64,000 nucleotides of DNA from Myxococcales bacterium (GCA_029880325.1 JAOUOP010000011.1:100795-164794); one strand, 5' to 3'; shown: positions 47,617 through 56,581, counted from the first letter of the stretch. The notes: a model not told the origin generated them from the letters alone. Numbers and translations: made by a program.

Positions 47617-49686
47617 TCACTGGGGTGACAGCCGGATCTCGGCGTCGCCCGCGGGCAGTCCCGGAATGAAGATCTCGCGATCGCCCAGGGGCTTTTGGCG
47701 CAGCCAGCGGCCGTCGGGCAGCAGCACGTCGACCGCCGGATTGGGTCCGAGGCGGTCGTCGCTCGGCTCGATCGCAAGGTGCAGCACGCGCGGGCCGCGA
47801 CTTTCGAGGGTTCGGGTGTCGGCGCCGCTCAGGAGCTTGTGCAGCGTCGAGCGCACCGCGCCATCGCGCTCGATGTGGAAGTGGCCGCGCAGCTCTCGCC
47901 GCAGGGAACTGGTCTGCTCGGCTTTGGTCGTGGGCAGCGTGGCCAGGGCCATGATCGCAGCGAGCCGCAGCCGGGGGGCCGGATCGTCGAGGGCCGACAG
48001 CAGCGGGCGGCGGCCACGGGCATCGCCCAGGATGCCCAGGGCCTGGGCTGCCGCCACCCTCAGGCGCGTCGGGCCGCGTCCAGCGAGCCGGGCGCGCAGC
48101 TCGGCGCGCAGGGGCCGCGGCGGGGCAGGGCGCATCCCGCGGGTGGCACTGGCGGCGAGCAGCAAAGCTTCGGGTCCCGTCTCGGGGTCGTCGAAGCGAG
48201 CCTTCAGGGCCTGCCAGGGGGGCCGCAGCGAAAGCGCCACCGCCGCTTCCGCCATGCGTCGGAAAACTTCGGGGTGGGGCTCTCGTAGCAGCGCCGGCTC
48301 GAGCGCAGCGGCGGCTTTGGCGGCCGCGCCCCAGGCCAGGGCTTGGGCGGCGGCGGCGCGCCAGGCCGGATCGCTGGCGCCCAGGGCCTCGCGCACCGCC
48401 TGGGAGATCTGTGGATCGGCGGCCAGGGCCAACAGCCGCAGGCGGCGCGGCGAGCGGGGCAGCTCGCGCAGCTGCGAAAGGGCCCGGCTCCGCAGCGCCG
48501 GGCTGAGCTGCTGGCCCCAGCGCCGTAGCGCGATGGCCACGGCTGACGCCGCGGCCTGGCGGTGTTTCTTCTGGGATAGCAGCGCGGCAAGGCCCGGCTC
48601 GCCCAGGCGCGAAAGCGCGCTGGCGGCGTCGGCGTCGCCGCTCTGTTCAAAGCGTGCCAGCAGCAGTGGCAGCCAGCTGGGGTCGGGGGTGTCGCCGGTG
48701 AGGATCGATGCCGCCTCGGCTGCGCTTTTGGCATTGGCGAGGGCCCTGGCCAGGGCCGGCCGTGCGCGCGCCGGATCGGCCCGTGAAAGCGCGCGCAGCA
48801 GTGGGACGCGGTCGACGGGCTCGGCACGCGCGAGGGCTTGGGCCAGGCGCGCCCCGTCGCCGGCGGTGGCGATCTGCGGCAGGCTCGCGGCCGCTGCAGC
48901 GCGGGTCGCTCCGTCCGGGTCGGCCAGGCGCTCGAGCAGGGCTTGTAGCAGCGCCCGCTGCTCGGGGCTCGCCGGCTCGCCTGGGCCCAGGGCTCCCAGG
49001 GCGGCAGCGGCGGCGGCGCGCAGCTGGGACTCGGGGCTTGCGAGCTGGGACAGCAGTGCCGCTCGCGCCGGGGCGGCGGCCCTGCCGATGGCGTCGAGGG
49101 TGGCGGCGGCCCCCAGCCCGCCCGCTCCCCCCAGGGCGCGCTCCAGGTCGGGCACGGCGGCTGTGCCGATGCGGGCCAGGGCACGGCTGGCGGCCGGGGC
49201 CCGCTGGGGATCCTCCAGCGCCCTGAGCAGGGCTGTGCGCGCCGGGCCGCTGCCGATGGCGGCCAGTGCCAGCAGCAGCGATGCGGGCGGGCGGCCGGAG
49301 CTCTTGGTCAGCAGCTTGGCCAAGGGCGCGGCGGCCTGGGGGGGCGCGCGCCGGGCCAGGGCCGTGAGAATGGCGTCGCGCAACAGCGGTGGGGGCTTGC
49401 CGCTGAGGCCGCCCAGCAGCGCCTCGGTCGCCTCGTGCTCGGGGCCGTGGCGCCCCCAGCGCCGGGCCAGTGCGATGCGCCTGGTCAGCGGCAGCCGCGC
49501 GTCGTCGAGGGAGCCCGGGTCGGGGCGCAGCTCGGAGAAGGGCTCGAGCCAGCCCTGGGCGCCGGCCCAGTTCGGCGGCAGAGCGAGCCACAGGGCCAGC
49601 CACAGCGCTTTCGCCGCCTTCGAGAGGGGGCTGGACTTGCCGGTCGTCACGCCCGCCACAGTACGCCGACGGCCGGCGCGGATCAT
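47617..49686 (-). CDS. HEAT-repeat exported protein
   Basis: The protein of about 690 residues has a signal peptide (KALWLALWLALPPNWAGAQ) and then about fifteen HEAT/PBS-type helical repeats rich in Ala, Leu and Arg (LRAAAAAALGALGPG, LRVAAAQALGILGDARG). It ends in a short beta-like domain (AVDVLLPDGRWLRQKPLGDREIFIPG). HEAT arrays bind proteins, and the partner is unknown. The start is uncertain: ATG 49686, ATG 49710 and GTG 49650 are all possible. The gene is divergent from ribF. Confidence 0.8.
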   Translation of the reverse strand: MIRAGRRRTVAGVTTGKSSPLSKAAKALWLALWLALPPNWAGAQGWLEPFSELRPDPGSLDDARLPLTRRIALARRWGRHGPEHEATEALLGGLSGKPPPLLRDAILTALARRAPPQAAAPLAKLLTKSSGRPPASLLLALAAIGSGPARTALLRALEDPQRAPAASRALARIGTAAVPDLERALGGAGGLGAAATLDAIGRAAAPARAALLSQLASPESQLRAAAAAALGALGPGEPASPEQRALLQALLERLADPDGATRAAAAASLPQIATAGDGARLAQALARAEPVDRVPLLRALSRADPARARPALARALANAKSAAEAASILTGDTPDPSWLPLLLARFEQSGDADAASALSRLGEPGLAALLSQKKHRQAAASAVAIALRRWGQQLSPALRSRALSQLRELPRSPRRLRLLALAADPQISQAVREALGASDPAWRAAAAQALAWGAAAKAAAALEPALLREPHPEVFRRMAEAAVALSLRPPWQALKARFDDPETGPEALLLAASATRGMRPAPPRPLRAELRARLAGRGPTRLRVAAAQALGILGDARGRRPLLSALDDPAPRLRLAAIMALATLPTTKAEQTSSLRRELRGHFHIERDGAVRSTLHKLLSGADTRTLESRGPRVLHLAIEPSDDRLGPNPAVDVLLPDGRWLRQKPLGDREIFIPGLPAGDAEIRLSPQ

Positions 49687-49732
49687 CCACCTCGCCCCGC
49701 AGGTCGCCATCGGGTAATAATCGCCCTTTCCT

Positions 49733-50665
49733 ATGGCCTCGGCCCTCCCAAAGCCATCGGTGATCGTGCCGGGCAACTACGATGGTGTTCACCGGGGCCA
49801 CCAGGCGTTGTTGCACAGTGCGCGGGAACTCGGCCGCGAGCACGGCTTGGCCACCGTGGTGCTGACTTTCGACCCCCACCCGGCCACGGTGGTCGCGCCG
49901 CAGCACGCGCCCAGTCCCCTGACCACCATCGCCCGACGTCGCGAGCTGCTGCTGAGGGCCGGCGCCGACGGCGTCATCGTTCAGCGCTTCGACCGGGAGT
50001 TTTCCCAGCAGCCGCCCGAGGCTTTCTTGGCCGGGCTGCTGGCCCAGGGGGCGCGTGGGCTGGTCGTGGGGCCCGACTTTCGCTTCGGTCGCGACCGCGC
50101 CGGAGACCTGGAGCTGCTGGGCCGTTTTGCCGCCGAGCACCGGTTGCAGTTGCGCGTCGAGCAACCGTTCCTGCTCGAGGGCCTGCGGGTGTCCTCGAGC
50201 GCCGTGCGACAGGCCCTGAGGGAGGGGCAGGTGGGCGCGGCCAGCGAGCTGCTGGGGCATCTGCATGACGTGGGTGCCGTCGTCATCCGCGGCGACCAGC
50301 GCGGGCGCCAGCTCGGCTTTCCCACCGCCAACCTCGAGCCCGAGCCGGTGCTGCTGCCGGCCGACGGCGTGTATGCGGTGGTGGTGCGTGTACCCGCCGA
50401 CGGGCGCTTGCGTCCGGGTGTGGCCAACTTGGGCCAGCGCCCCACCTTTGATGCCGGGCGATCGGTCGAGGTCCACCTGCTCGATGGGGCCGAAGACCTC
50501 TACGATAAATCGCTGCGGGTCGCCTTCGTCGAGCGCATCCGCGGCGAAAAACGATTTTCGGGGCGCGACGCCCTGGTTGCCCAGATCGGGCTGGATTGCG
50601 CCCGCGCGCGGGAACGACTGGAAGGCTTCGAACGCGAAGCGATGGAGAAGATTGCGTGGATCTGA
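49733..50665 (+). CDS. ribF: Bifunctional riboflavin kinase / FAD synthetase
   Basis: The 310-residue protein has the FAD-synthetase nucleotidyltransferase motifs GNYDGVHRGHQAL (~14-26) and VVGPDFRFGRDRAGD (~112-126), and the C-terminal flavokinase domain with GRQLGFPTANLEP (~190-202). It makes FMN and FAD in the cytoplasm. Its 3' end overlaps the next gene by 10 bp. Confidence 0.97.
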   Translation: MASALPKPSVIVPGNYDGVHRGHQALLHSARELGREHGLATVVLTFDPHPATVVAPQHAPSPLTTIARRRELLLRAGADGVIVQRFDREFSQQPPEAFLAGLLAQGARGLVVGPDFRFGRDRAGDLELLGRFAAEHRLQLRVEQPFLLEGLRVSSSAVRQALREGQVGAASELLGHLHDVGAVVIRGDQRGRQLGFPTANLEPEPVLLPADGVYAVVVRVPADGRLRPGVANLGQRPTFDAGRSVEVHLLDGAEDLYDKSLRVAFVERIRGEKRFSGRDALVAQIGLDCARARERLEGFEREAMEKIAWI

Positions 50666-52365
50666 ACAGTCTCGAAGCCTGGAGTCGACAGATGCTGGAA
50701 GACGAGGCCCGTCGTCTTGGCATCAAGAGCCCTGAGTTCCGCACGCGCCGCGACCTGATTCGCTTGATCGTGAAGAACCGCTATGGTGATCAACTGCAAG
50801 TCGGTCGCGAGATGCTGGCACGGGGCGTCCGTGGCGCCCAGGGCGCGCGGGATCTACTCGGGGTAGCGCTTGGGTCCGCGCTGTCGAACATGCCCGAGCC
50901 TTTCGATGCGTTGATACGCTTGAGGAACCAGGTGAGCCTGCCGCGGCGGCGCTCGCGTCGACCTGGGCCGATGCAGAGTCAGCCCCCGGGCTTTGGTGTC
51001 TCGGAGGCCGAGTGGGGTCGGCAAGGCGAGGGCCGGTGGGGTCCACAGCGGGCACAGGCCGCGGTGGAGGATGGGCAGGCGGGCGTCGGGGCGGTCGCCG
51101 AAGCGGCGGCGGACGTGGCCGAGGGCGAGCTCGCTGCCGCCCGGGCCGCCCGGCAAACCGCCGAGGCGAGCGAGCGGCCTGCGGAACCCGAGGCGGTGGC
51201 TGGGGTGGCTGAGGCTGCCGAGCAGGGTGCAGCGGTCGCGTTGGATTCGGGGGAGCAAGCGCCGGAGGATGCGGTCTCGGAGGCGCGGTCGGTGGTGGCT
51301 GCGGTGACGGAGTCGCAGGAGGCCGCGGCGGAGCCCCCTGGGGATGCAGCCGAGGCTGCGGTGGCCCGATCGGCGCAGGAAGCGGACGTGGGGTCGGCCG
51401 AGCCTGTGGCGGCAGTGGCGGAGTCGGTGGCGGAAGCCGTGGCGGCGTTGTCGGAGCCTGGGGCCACGGCGGGCGGGGATTTGGGTGCGCAGGCGGCAGC
51501 GGCGGTGGCGGTCGTCGAGGTGCAGCCGTCCGCGGAAGCGGTCGAAGCTGCGGCCGTCGAGTCCGCGGTGGAAGCGGTGGCGGCGTCATCCGAGGAAGCG
51601 GCCGAGTCGGTGCAGCAAGCCCCGGCAGCGTCCGATGCGGCGCAGGAACCGCCTGCGGAGGCTATGGAAGCGGCCGCGGCGCCGGCCGCCTCGGCAGCGG
51701 ACGCAGGCGCGGCGCCAGCGGCTGCCCAGGTCGAGGCGTCGGAGCCATCGGAGGGGACTTCGGACCCGCAGGCCTCGGATGCGACCTCCGAGGCCGTGCC
51801 ATCGCCGGCACCCGCGGTTTTGGCCGCGAGCCGCAAGTTCGACGATGAACCGATTCCCACGCACTCCATGGCCCGCCTATTGGCCTCCCAGGGCCATCGT
51901 GATCGCGCGCTGGTGATCTACGAGGAACTGCTGGCCCACAACAGCGCGGACGAGGAACTGCGTCGGGAAGCCGAGGCCTTGCGTAGTGGTCGGGCGGTGT
52001 CGGAGGCGCAGCTACCGGCGCCCTCGGCGGGGACGGCGGCGGTGCCCTCCACGCATGAAGACGATCGCATCGAGTGCGAGGCGCTGCCGGAGCGCGGCCT
52101 GCGCCTGCGCTGGAGCGTTAGTGGTGATGGTAGGCGCAGGGCGCGCGCCGTGCTCGGCTCCGATGGAGAGCTGGCGGTGCGGCTGGTGGCCATCTGTCCC
52201 GACGCCGAGCGCGTGGTTCGCTCCGAAGTCAGAGAGCACGGCCCGGTGTCGGAGCAGGGCGAGTGGACCGCCCAGACCGACGCCGCCGCCGAGCGCTGGG
52301 TCGCCTCCGTGGGACTGCGCGAAGGCGAGCGTTTCGTCTCCATCGCCCACGTCCGGCCTACCTGA
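50656..52365 (+). CDS. Large Ala/Glu-rich protein with helical N-terminus and TPR-like segment
   Basis: The GTG at 50656 lies inside the ribF end. The N-terminal ~70 residues (MLEDEARRLGIKSPEFRTRRDLIRLI) look like a SAP- or Rho-N-like helical domain. About 260 residues of Ala/Glu/Val/Ser-rich low-complexity sequence follow. A single TPR-type segment (THSMARLLASQGHRDRALVIYEELL, ~395-420) precedes a C-terminal beta-rich domain of about 100 residues that I cannot assign. The order resembles scaffold proteins of Myxococcota. Function is unknown. Confidence 0.75.
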   Translation: MDLNSLEAWSRQMLEDEARRLGIKSPEFRTRRDLIRLIVKNRYGDQLQVGREMLARGVRGAQGARDLLGVALGSALSNMPEPFDALIRLRNQVSLPRRRSRRPGPMQSQPPGFGVSEAEWGRQGEGRWGPQRAQAAVEDGQAGVGAVAEAAADVAEGELAAARAARQTAEASERPAEPEAVAGVAEAAEQGAAVALDSGEQAPEDAVSEARSVVAAVTESQEAAAEPPGDAAEAAVARSAQEADVGSAEPVAAVAESVAEAVAALSEPGATAGGDLGAQAAAAVAVVEVQPSAEAVEAAAVESAVEAVAASSEEAAESVQQAPAASDAAQEPPAEAMEAAAAPAASAADAGAAPAAAQVEASEPSEGTSDPQASDATSEAVPSPAPAVLAASRKFDDEPIPTHSMARLLASQGHRDRALVIYEELLAHNSADEELRREAEALRSGRAVSEAQLPAPSAGTAAVPSTHEDDRIECEALPERGLRLRWSVSGDGRRRARAVLGSDGELAVRLVAICPDAERVVRSEVREHGPVSEQGEWTAQTDAAAERWVASVGLREGERFVSIAHVRPT

Positions 52366-52372
52366 GGACTCG

Positions 52373-52945
52373 ATGGCGGCGGGCGAACTGGAGCCGCGGT
52401 ATCGACACGCCCTGCTCATCGGCACCACCGGCATGCTCGCTGCGGCCAGCGCCTGGATCGCCGCGCGTACGGAGCGGGTGACGGTCGTGGCCCGCCGCGC
52501 GCCTGAATTCCGCCTGGGCGACCCGGTCCTCGACGGGCGCCTCGAGCGCATCGCCGCCGACTACGCCGACACCGATGCTTTCATCGCTGGACTTGAAGTG
52601 CGCCTGGGTGCGGCGGCCGGGCTCGACCTTTGCGTCACCTGGATCCGGCCCGCGGCCCACGACCTGCGTGACCGCATCGCGGTGCTGCTGCACGCCTCGC
52701 GGGCACGCCTGGTCGAAATTTCGGGCTCGCGCTCGCTCAAGCCGGGAGGCTTCGCCGAGCGCCGCGCCGAGACCATGCGCACGTACTTTGCCGAGCTGCC
52801 CTACCAGCAGATCATCCTCGGCCTGAGGCCCTCGGCCAGCGGTCCCCGTACCCTCAGCCACGCTGAGATCTCCGAGGGCACGATTCAGGCACTGCGCAGC
52901 GGCGGCGCCCGCCATCTCATCGGTGATCCGTCCCGCCCGAGCTGA
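52373..52945 (+). CDS. Small Rossmann-fold (short-chain dehydrogenase-like) protein
   Basis: From ATG 52373 the 190-residue protein has an N-terminal nucleotide-binding motif ALLIGTTGMLAAASAWIA (~11-28), then VTVVARR, where the second strand ends in two basic residues typical of NADP binding. No YxxxK catalytic pair is evident, so it may bind rather than reduce. Short single-Rossmann proteins annotated as short-chain dehydrogenases have this form. The start lies eight bases after the preceding stop. A decayed second copy is at 54309. Confidence 0.78.
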   Translation: MAAGELEPRYRHALLIGTTGMLAAASAWIAARTERVTVVARRAPEFRLGDPVLDGRLERIAADYADTDAFIAGLEVRLGAAAGLDLCVTWIRPAAHDLRDRIAVLLHASRARLVEISGSRSLKPGGFAERRAETMRTYFAELPYQQIILGLRPSASGPRTLSHAEISEGTIQALRSGGARHLIGDPSRPS

Positions 52946-52964
52946 ACCGCGGAAAAAGCTGCCA

Positions 52965-53006
52965 GGGACGTTTCTGCGGGGACGTTTCTGCCAGGGACGT
53001 TTCTGC
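52965..53006. repeat. 13-bp unit present three times
   Basis: The unit gggacgtttctgc occurs at 52965-52977, 52979-52991 and 52994-53006, between the dehydrogenase-like gene and the next gene. The corresponding place in copy 2 has a single unit, which shows expansion or loss by slippage. Confidence 0.85.
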
Positions 53007-53063
53007 GGGCCGAGCGGGACGGTTGAGACGAGTTCCGAAATCGCGGGTTCAGGGGCATCATCG

Positions 53064-53465
53064 GTGGGCGAGGTGACCGGGGACTCCGAGACTGAGGCCA
53101 CCTGGATTGAGGCGACCATCTTGTCGCCGCGGGAGCAGATGCTCGAGCGCTCGCGTGCGTTGATGGCCTTCGTGAACAAAACCCTCGAAGCAGAGGCCGA
53201 GGTCATCTGCGAGTACGCGGAGTACGTACCGGCCGACAGCAGCGACCCGGACGAGAACGACGCCCACGCCGAGGCGCCAGCTCCGGGCTCTGCGGAGCAG
53301 CCGCAAAAGCCCGCCCGAGGGGCGCCGGTCGTGCGCCATCGCTTCGACCCAACCGTCGGCGATGAAGAAGCCGCCAAATCTCGGCGGCTGGTAATCCTGC
53401 GCGACAAGCGAAGAGGCCGCCCGCCAGGTGACACTACCAGGAGCGGCTCCGCCCCCCCTGACTGA
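53064..53465 (+). CDS. Hypothetical protein, charged C-terminus
   Basis: The codon pattern is strongly coding. GTG 53064 follows an aggggc site; a longer frame to GTG 52923 would translate the 13-bp repeats and is less likely. The 133-residue product has a helical N-terminal part (REQMLERSRALMAFVNKTLEAE), a Pro/Ala/Glu linker and a basic end (RDKRRGRPPG). No family is recognised. The equivalent gene in copy 2 has lost the start (GTG to GCG) and has an internal TAG. Confidence 0.6.
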   Translation: MGEVTGDSETEATWIEATILSPREQMLERSRALMAFVNKTLEAEAEVICEYAEYVPADSSDPDENDAHAEAPAPGSAEQPQKPARGAPVVRHRFDPTVGDEEAAKSRRLVILRDKRRGRPPGDTTRSGSAPPD

Positions 53466-53602
53466 GGTCAGAGCCCCACGAGGGCATGGGTCGCGAGATA
53501 CGGCTCTCGCGGCGCATTGGCGCGTCTGCAGTATGGCGGAAGTCGCGAAATTGAGGCGTTGAGGGGCGGCCGGGGGCCGGGGGCCGGTTCGCGTGTTCGG
53601 AC

Positions 53603-53947
53603 TCAGCGACCCAACATGACGTCGATCCCGGCCAGAACGAGCTCGAGCTTCCTCTTCGGGATCTTTCCCACCTGCTCGACGAGGGTGTTGCGATCGAGGG
53701 CCACGAGTTGAGAGACGTTGGCAACCGAATCCCTGGGGAGACCGGTGTTCTTGCTCGTCAAGACTGCGTTGCCAGGAGCATCGCCCCACTTCAAATTACT
53801 GGTGAGTGGAACACAGACGACCGTCGCGATGCGACTGCGATTGAAGGGGTCGCCCTGGACGACGACCACAGGTCGCCGGAACCCGGGCTCGGAGCCGACG
53901 GGCTCCCCCAGATCTGCCCACCAAACCTCGCCCTGGGCGACTACCAC
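53603..53947 (-). CDS. MazF/PemK-type endoribonuclease toxin
   Basis: The 114-residue protein has the family start QGEVWWADLGEPVGSEPGF, the RRPVVVVQGD strand with the conserved basic residues, and VCVPLTSN further on. MazF-type toxins cleave mRNA at short sequences. The ATG lies inside the antitoxin end, a seven-base overlap, as is usual for such pairs. Confidence 0.93.
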   Translation of the reverse strand: MVVAQGEVWWADLGEPVGSEPGFRRPVVVVQGDPFNRSRIATVVCVPLTSNLKWGDAPGNAVLTSKNTGLPRDSVANVSQLVALDRNTLVEQVGKIPKRKLELVLAGIDVMLGR

Positions 53948-54177
53948 TCGTCGCGCTCCAGGACCCTGCGTCCGGCTCTGCGAAGGAACGGCTCGGGACG
54001 GGTCGCGACCTCGTTACTGAGCTTGTCGAGGGCCTCCGTCACCCGATCGGGCGCGTGACGGGCGAGGTACTCCTGGAGTGCGCGGCAGTAGAGCTCGCTA
54101 CGGGAAACCTTGAGCGTTTTCGCCATTTCCTCCGCCTGGCCGAAGATTTCGTCCGGAAGCGAGATCGCCGTTTTCAT
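53941..54177 (-). CDS. Ribbon-helix-helix antitoxin of the MazF pair
   Basis: From ATG 54177 the 78-residue protein begins with KTAISLPDEIFGQAEEMAKT and continues with a helix and LKVSRSELYCRALQEYL, the ribbon-helix-helix DNA-binding pattern of MazE/CopG-type antitoxins. The C-terminal part should wrap the toxin. A ttatac box and a small palindrome (ccaaggtataacc) lie directly upstream and could be the autoregulated promoter. Confidence 0.9.
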   Translation of the reverse strand: MKTAISLPDEIFGQAEEMAKTLKVSRSELYCRALQEYLARHAPDRVTEALDKLSNEVATRPEPFLRRAGRRVLERDEW

Positions 54178-54265
54178 ACCCAAGGTATAACCCAGGGGAG
54201 GCTTCCAATCCAGCACCGCCTGGGGTGAAACCTCAAATTTCAAACTTCCAAACTTCATCAAACAT

Positions 54266-54287
54266 CCGACCCACCTTGAGCCTACTT
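54266..54287. mobile_element. Solitary copy of the element-end sequence
   Basis: The sequence ccgacccaccttgagcctac also forms the ends of the decayed elements near 61.3-61.7 kb and 63.4 kb. Here it abuts exactly the left edge of duplicated copy 2, so it is probably connected with the rearrangement. Confidence 0.6.
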
Positions 54288-54308
54288 TCCGGCCTACCTG
54301 AGGACTCG

Positions 54309-54751
54309 ATGGCGGCGGGCGAACTGGAGCCGCGGTATCGACACGCCCTGCTCATCGGCACCACCGGCATGCTCGCTGCGGCCAGCGCCTGGATCGCCGG
54401 GCGTACGGAGCGGGTGACGGTCGTGGCCCGCCGCGCGTCTGAATTCCGCCTGGGCGACCCGGTCCTCGACGGGCGCCTCGAGCGCATCGCCGCCGACTAC
54501 GCCGACACCGATGCTTTCATCGCCGGCCTTGAAGTGCGCCTGAGTGCGGCGGCCGGGCTCGACCTTTGCGTCACCTGGATCCGGCCCGCGGCCCACGACC
54601 TGCGTGACCGCATCGCGGTGCGGCTGCACGCCTCGCGGGCGCGAGCTGTCCCCGTACCCTCAGCCACGCCGAGATCTCCGAGGGCACGATTCAGGCACTG
54701 CGCAGCGGCGGCGCCCGCCATCTCATCGGTGATCCGTCCCGCCCGAGCTGA
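54309..54751 (+). pseudogene. Decayed copy of the Rossmann-fold gene
   Basis: The first ~109 codons match the intact gene at 52373 almost exactly. A 130-bp deletion near 54640 then shifts the frame. The copy is 443 bp against 573 bp. The nucleotide-binding motif is kept, but the second half of the protein is lost. Confidence 0.88.
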
Positions 54752-54840
54752 ACCGCGGCAAAAGCTGCCAGGGACGTTTCTGCGGGCCGAGCGGGACGGT
54801 TGAGACGAGTTCCGAAATCGCGGGTTCAGGGGCATCACCG

Positions 54841-55242
54841 GCGGGCGAGGTGACCGGGGACTCCGAGACTGAGGCCACCTGGATTGAGGCGACCATCTTG
54901 TCGTCGCGGGAGCAGATGCTCGAGCGCTCGCGTGCGTAGATGGCCTTCGCGAACAAAACCCTCGAAGCAGACGCCGAGGTCATCTGCGAGTGCGCGGAGT
55001 ACGTACCGGCCGACAGCAGCGACCCGGACGAGAACGACGCCAACGCCGAGGCGCCAGCTCCGGGCTCTGCGGAGCAGCCGCAAAAGCCCGCCCGAGGGGC
55101 GCCGGTCGTGCGCCGTCGCTTCGACCCAACCGTCGGCGATGAAGAAGCCGCCAAATCTCGGCGGCTGGCAATCCTGCGCGACAAGCGAAGAGGCCGCCCG
55201 CCAGGTGACACTACCAGGAGCGGCTCCGCCCCCCCTGACTGA
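54841..55242 (+). pseudogene. Decayed copy of the charged hypothetical gene
   Basis: The copy has exactly the length of the gene at 53064 (402 bp). Its GTG start is changed to GCG and codon 33 is a TAG at 54937-54939. The rest of the frame downstream is still open. Confidence 0.8.
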
Positions 55243-55479
55243 GGTCAGAGCCCCACGGGGGCATGCGTCGCGAGATACGGCTCTCGCGGCGCATTGGCGC
55301 GTCTGCAGTGCGGCGGAAGTGGCGAAATCGAGGCGTTGACGGGGTGGTTGGGGGCCGCGGTACGAAATTTAGGTTTGTTGGAGGCGCGGCGCAGGGGGGG
55401 GATCGAAATCGCCAACTAAGAGTTGTCCGAAACTCGGATTTTTTTTCGCGGCTCGGAAGGATCGCTCTTCCGCTTCAGG

Positions 55480-55766
55480 GACTGTCGGCTCCCCTGCACG
55501 CCGCGCTCGAAGCCATCGACCGCAAGCTGCCCGGCTTCGCCAGCGAGGACGGCGTGGCCGTGGGCGTGGAGAGCTGCGCCAGCGCGCCGCTGCGCATTGA
55601 GCGCGACGGCAGCAGCCTGCAGTTGCCGGGCCTCGCCGGGCTCTACCCGGCCGCCGAGGGGGCCGGCTACGCGGGCGGTATCATGAGCGCGGCACTCGAC
55701 GGCATGCGCATCGCCGACGCCATCGCCGGACAGCGGCGCGGGTCGGTTACGGCGCCCCGCGGTTGA
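55480..55766 (+). pseudogene. 5'-truncated FAD-dependent dehydrogenase (C-terminal fragment)
   Basis: The ~95 residues encoded here match the C-terminal end of COG2509-type FAD-dependent dehydrogenases: KLPGFASEDGVAVGVES, then APLRIERDG, and LYPAAEGAGYAGGIMSAALDG, the final flavin-binding segment. All sequence that would encode the N-terminal Rossmann domain is missing. The frame upstream runs into unrelated DNA next to duplicated copy 2. It is a relic cut off by the same rearrangement. Confidence 0.82.
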
Positions 55767-55867
55767 GCGCGCCATGCGCACCGCGCCGCACCGCCAAATC
55801 GACACCTCGCGCGACGTAGCTTGCTGGCCGGTGTGCACGCGGCGTTGTAGCTTTCGCACCACCGACG

Positions 55868-56577
55868 ATGGCCCAGCACCATGCCCAGCTCGAGTTGCCG
55901 GTTCTTCCCCAGCCGGACAACACCACCTGCGGGCCCACCTGCCTGCATGCCGTCTATCGCTACTGGGAGCACGAGCTGCCGTTGCCGCAGGTCATCGACG
56001 AGGTGGACTCCTTGCCGGAGGGCGGCACGCTGGCCGTCAACCTCGCATGCCACGCGCTGCGCCGCGGCTTTCGCGCCGAACTCTTCACCTACAACCTGCA
56101 GCTCTTCGACCCGACCTGGTTCGATGCCGACGTGGACCTGGCCGAGCGCTTGCGATCGCAGGCCGCCCGCAAGCAGGATCCCAAGCTCGCGCTCGCTACC
56201 GACAACTACCTGCAGTTCCTCGAGCTGGGCGGCCAGGTCCGCTTCGTCCACCTGAATGGCGCCCTGCTGCGGCGCTACCTCAAGCAAGGCATTCCGCTGC
56301 TGACCGGCCTGAGCGCGACCTACCTCTACGACTGCGCGCGCGAGCGCGACGACGACTACGACGACGTCGCGGGCTATCCCACCGGGCACTTCGTGGTGCT
56401 CAGCGGCTACGACCGCAAGCGCAAGGAGGTCATGGTGGCCGACCCGCTGCACGACAATCCACGCTTCGGCGGCCAGTACTACAGCGTCACCACCGGACGC
56501 CTGATCGCCGCCATCCTGCTCGGCATCGTGACCTACGACGCCAACTTGCTCGTGTTGACACCGCCGGAGACCCCCGC

Positions 56578-56581
<4 letters not shown>
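55868..56581 (+). CDS. C39-like cysteine peptidase
   Basis: The 237-residue cytoplasmic protein has a catalytic cysteine segment DNTTCGPTCLHAVYRYW (~17-33), a late histidine (TGHFVVLSGYD, ~178) and an aspartate (VADPLHDN, ~196). This order is seen in C39-like/papain-like peptidases. It has no signal peptide or transporter domain. The stop overlaps the ATP-grasp start (GTGA). In this setting it could trim or process the peptide product or its precursor, which is inferred from context only. Confidence 0.85.

Larger units (their letters stand above)
52352..53561. repeat. Duplicated segment, copy 1
   Basis: This segment of about 1.21 kb recurs at 54288-55338 as a direct repeat with roughly 95% identity by eye. 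It contains the intact dehydrogenase-like gene and the small hypothetical gene. Relative to copy 2 it retains 130 bp in the dehydrogenase gene and has two extra copies of a 13-bp unit near 52965-53006. Confidence 0.9.
54288..55338. repeat. Duplicated segment, copy 2 (decayed)
   Basis: This is the direct repeat of 52352-53561. It has lost 130 bp within the dehydrogenase-like gene, carries a stop codon and start-codon loss in the second gene, and has one rather than three 13-bp units. It starts at the element-end sequence and ends about 140 bp before the truncated FAD-dehydrogenase fragment. Confidence 0.9.

Noticed and set aside
54225..54803. Second dehydrogenase-like gene as a functional paralogue
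   Set aside because: The 130-bp deletion shifts the frame relative to the intact copy, so it is annotated as a pseudogene.
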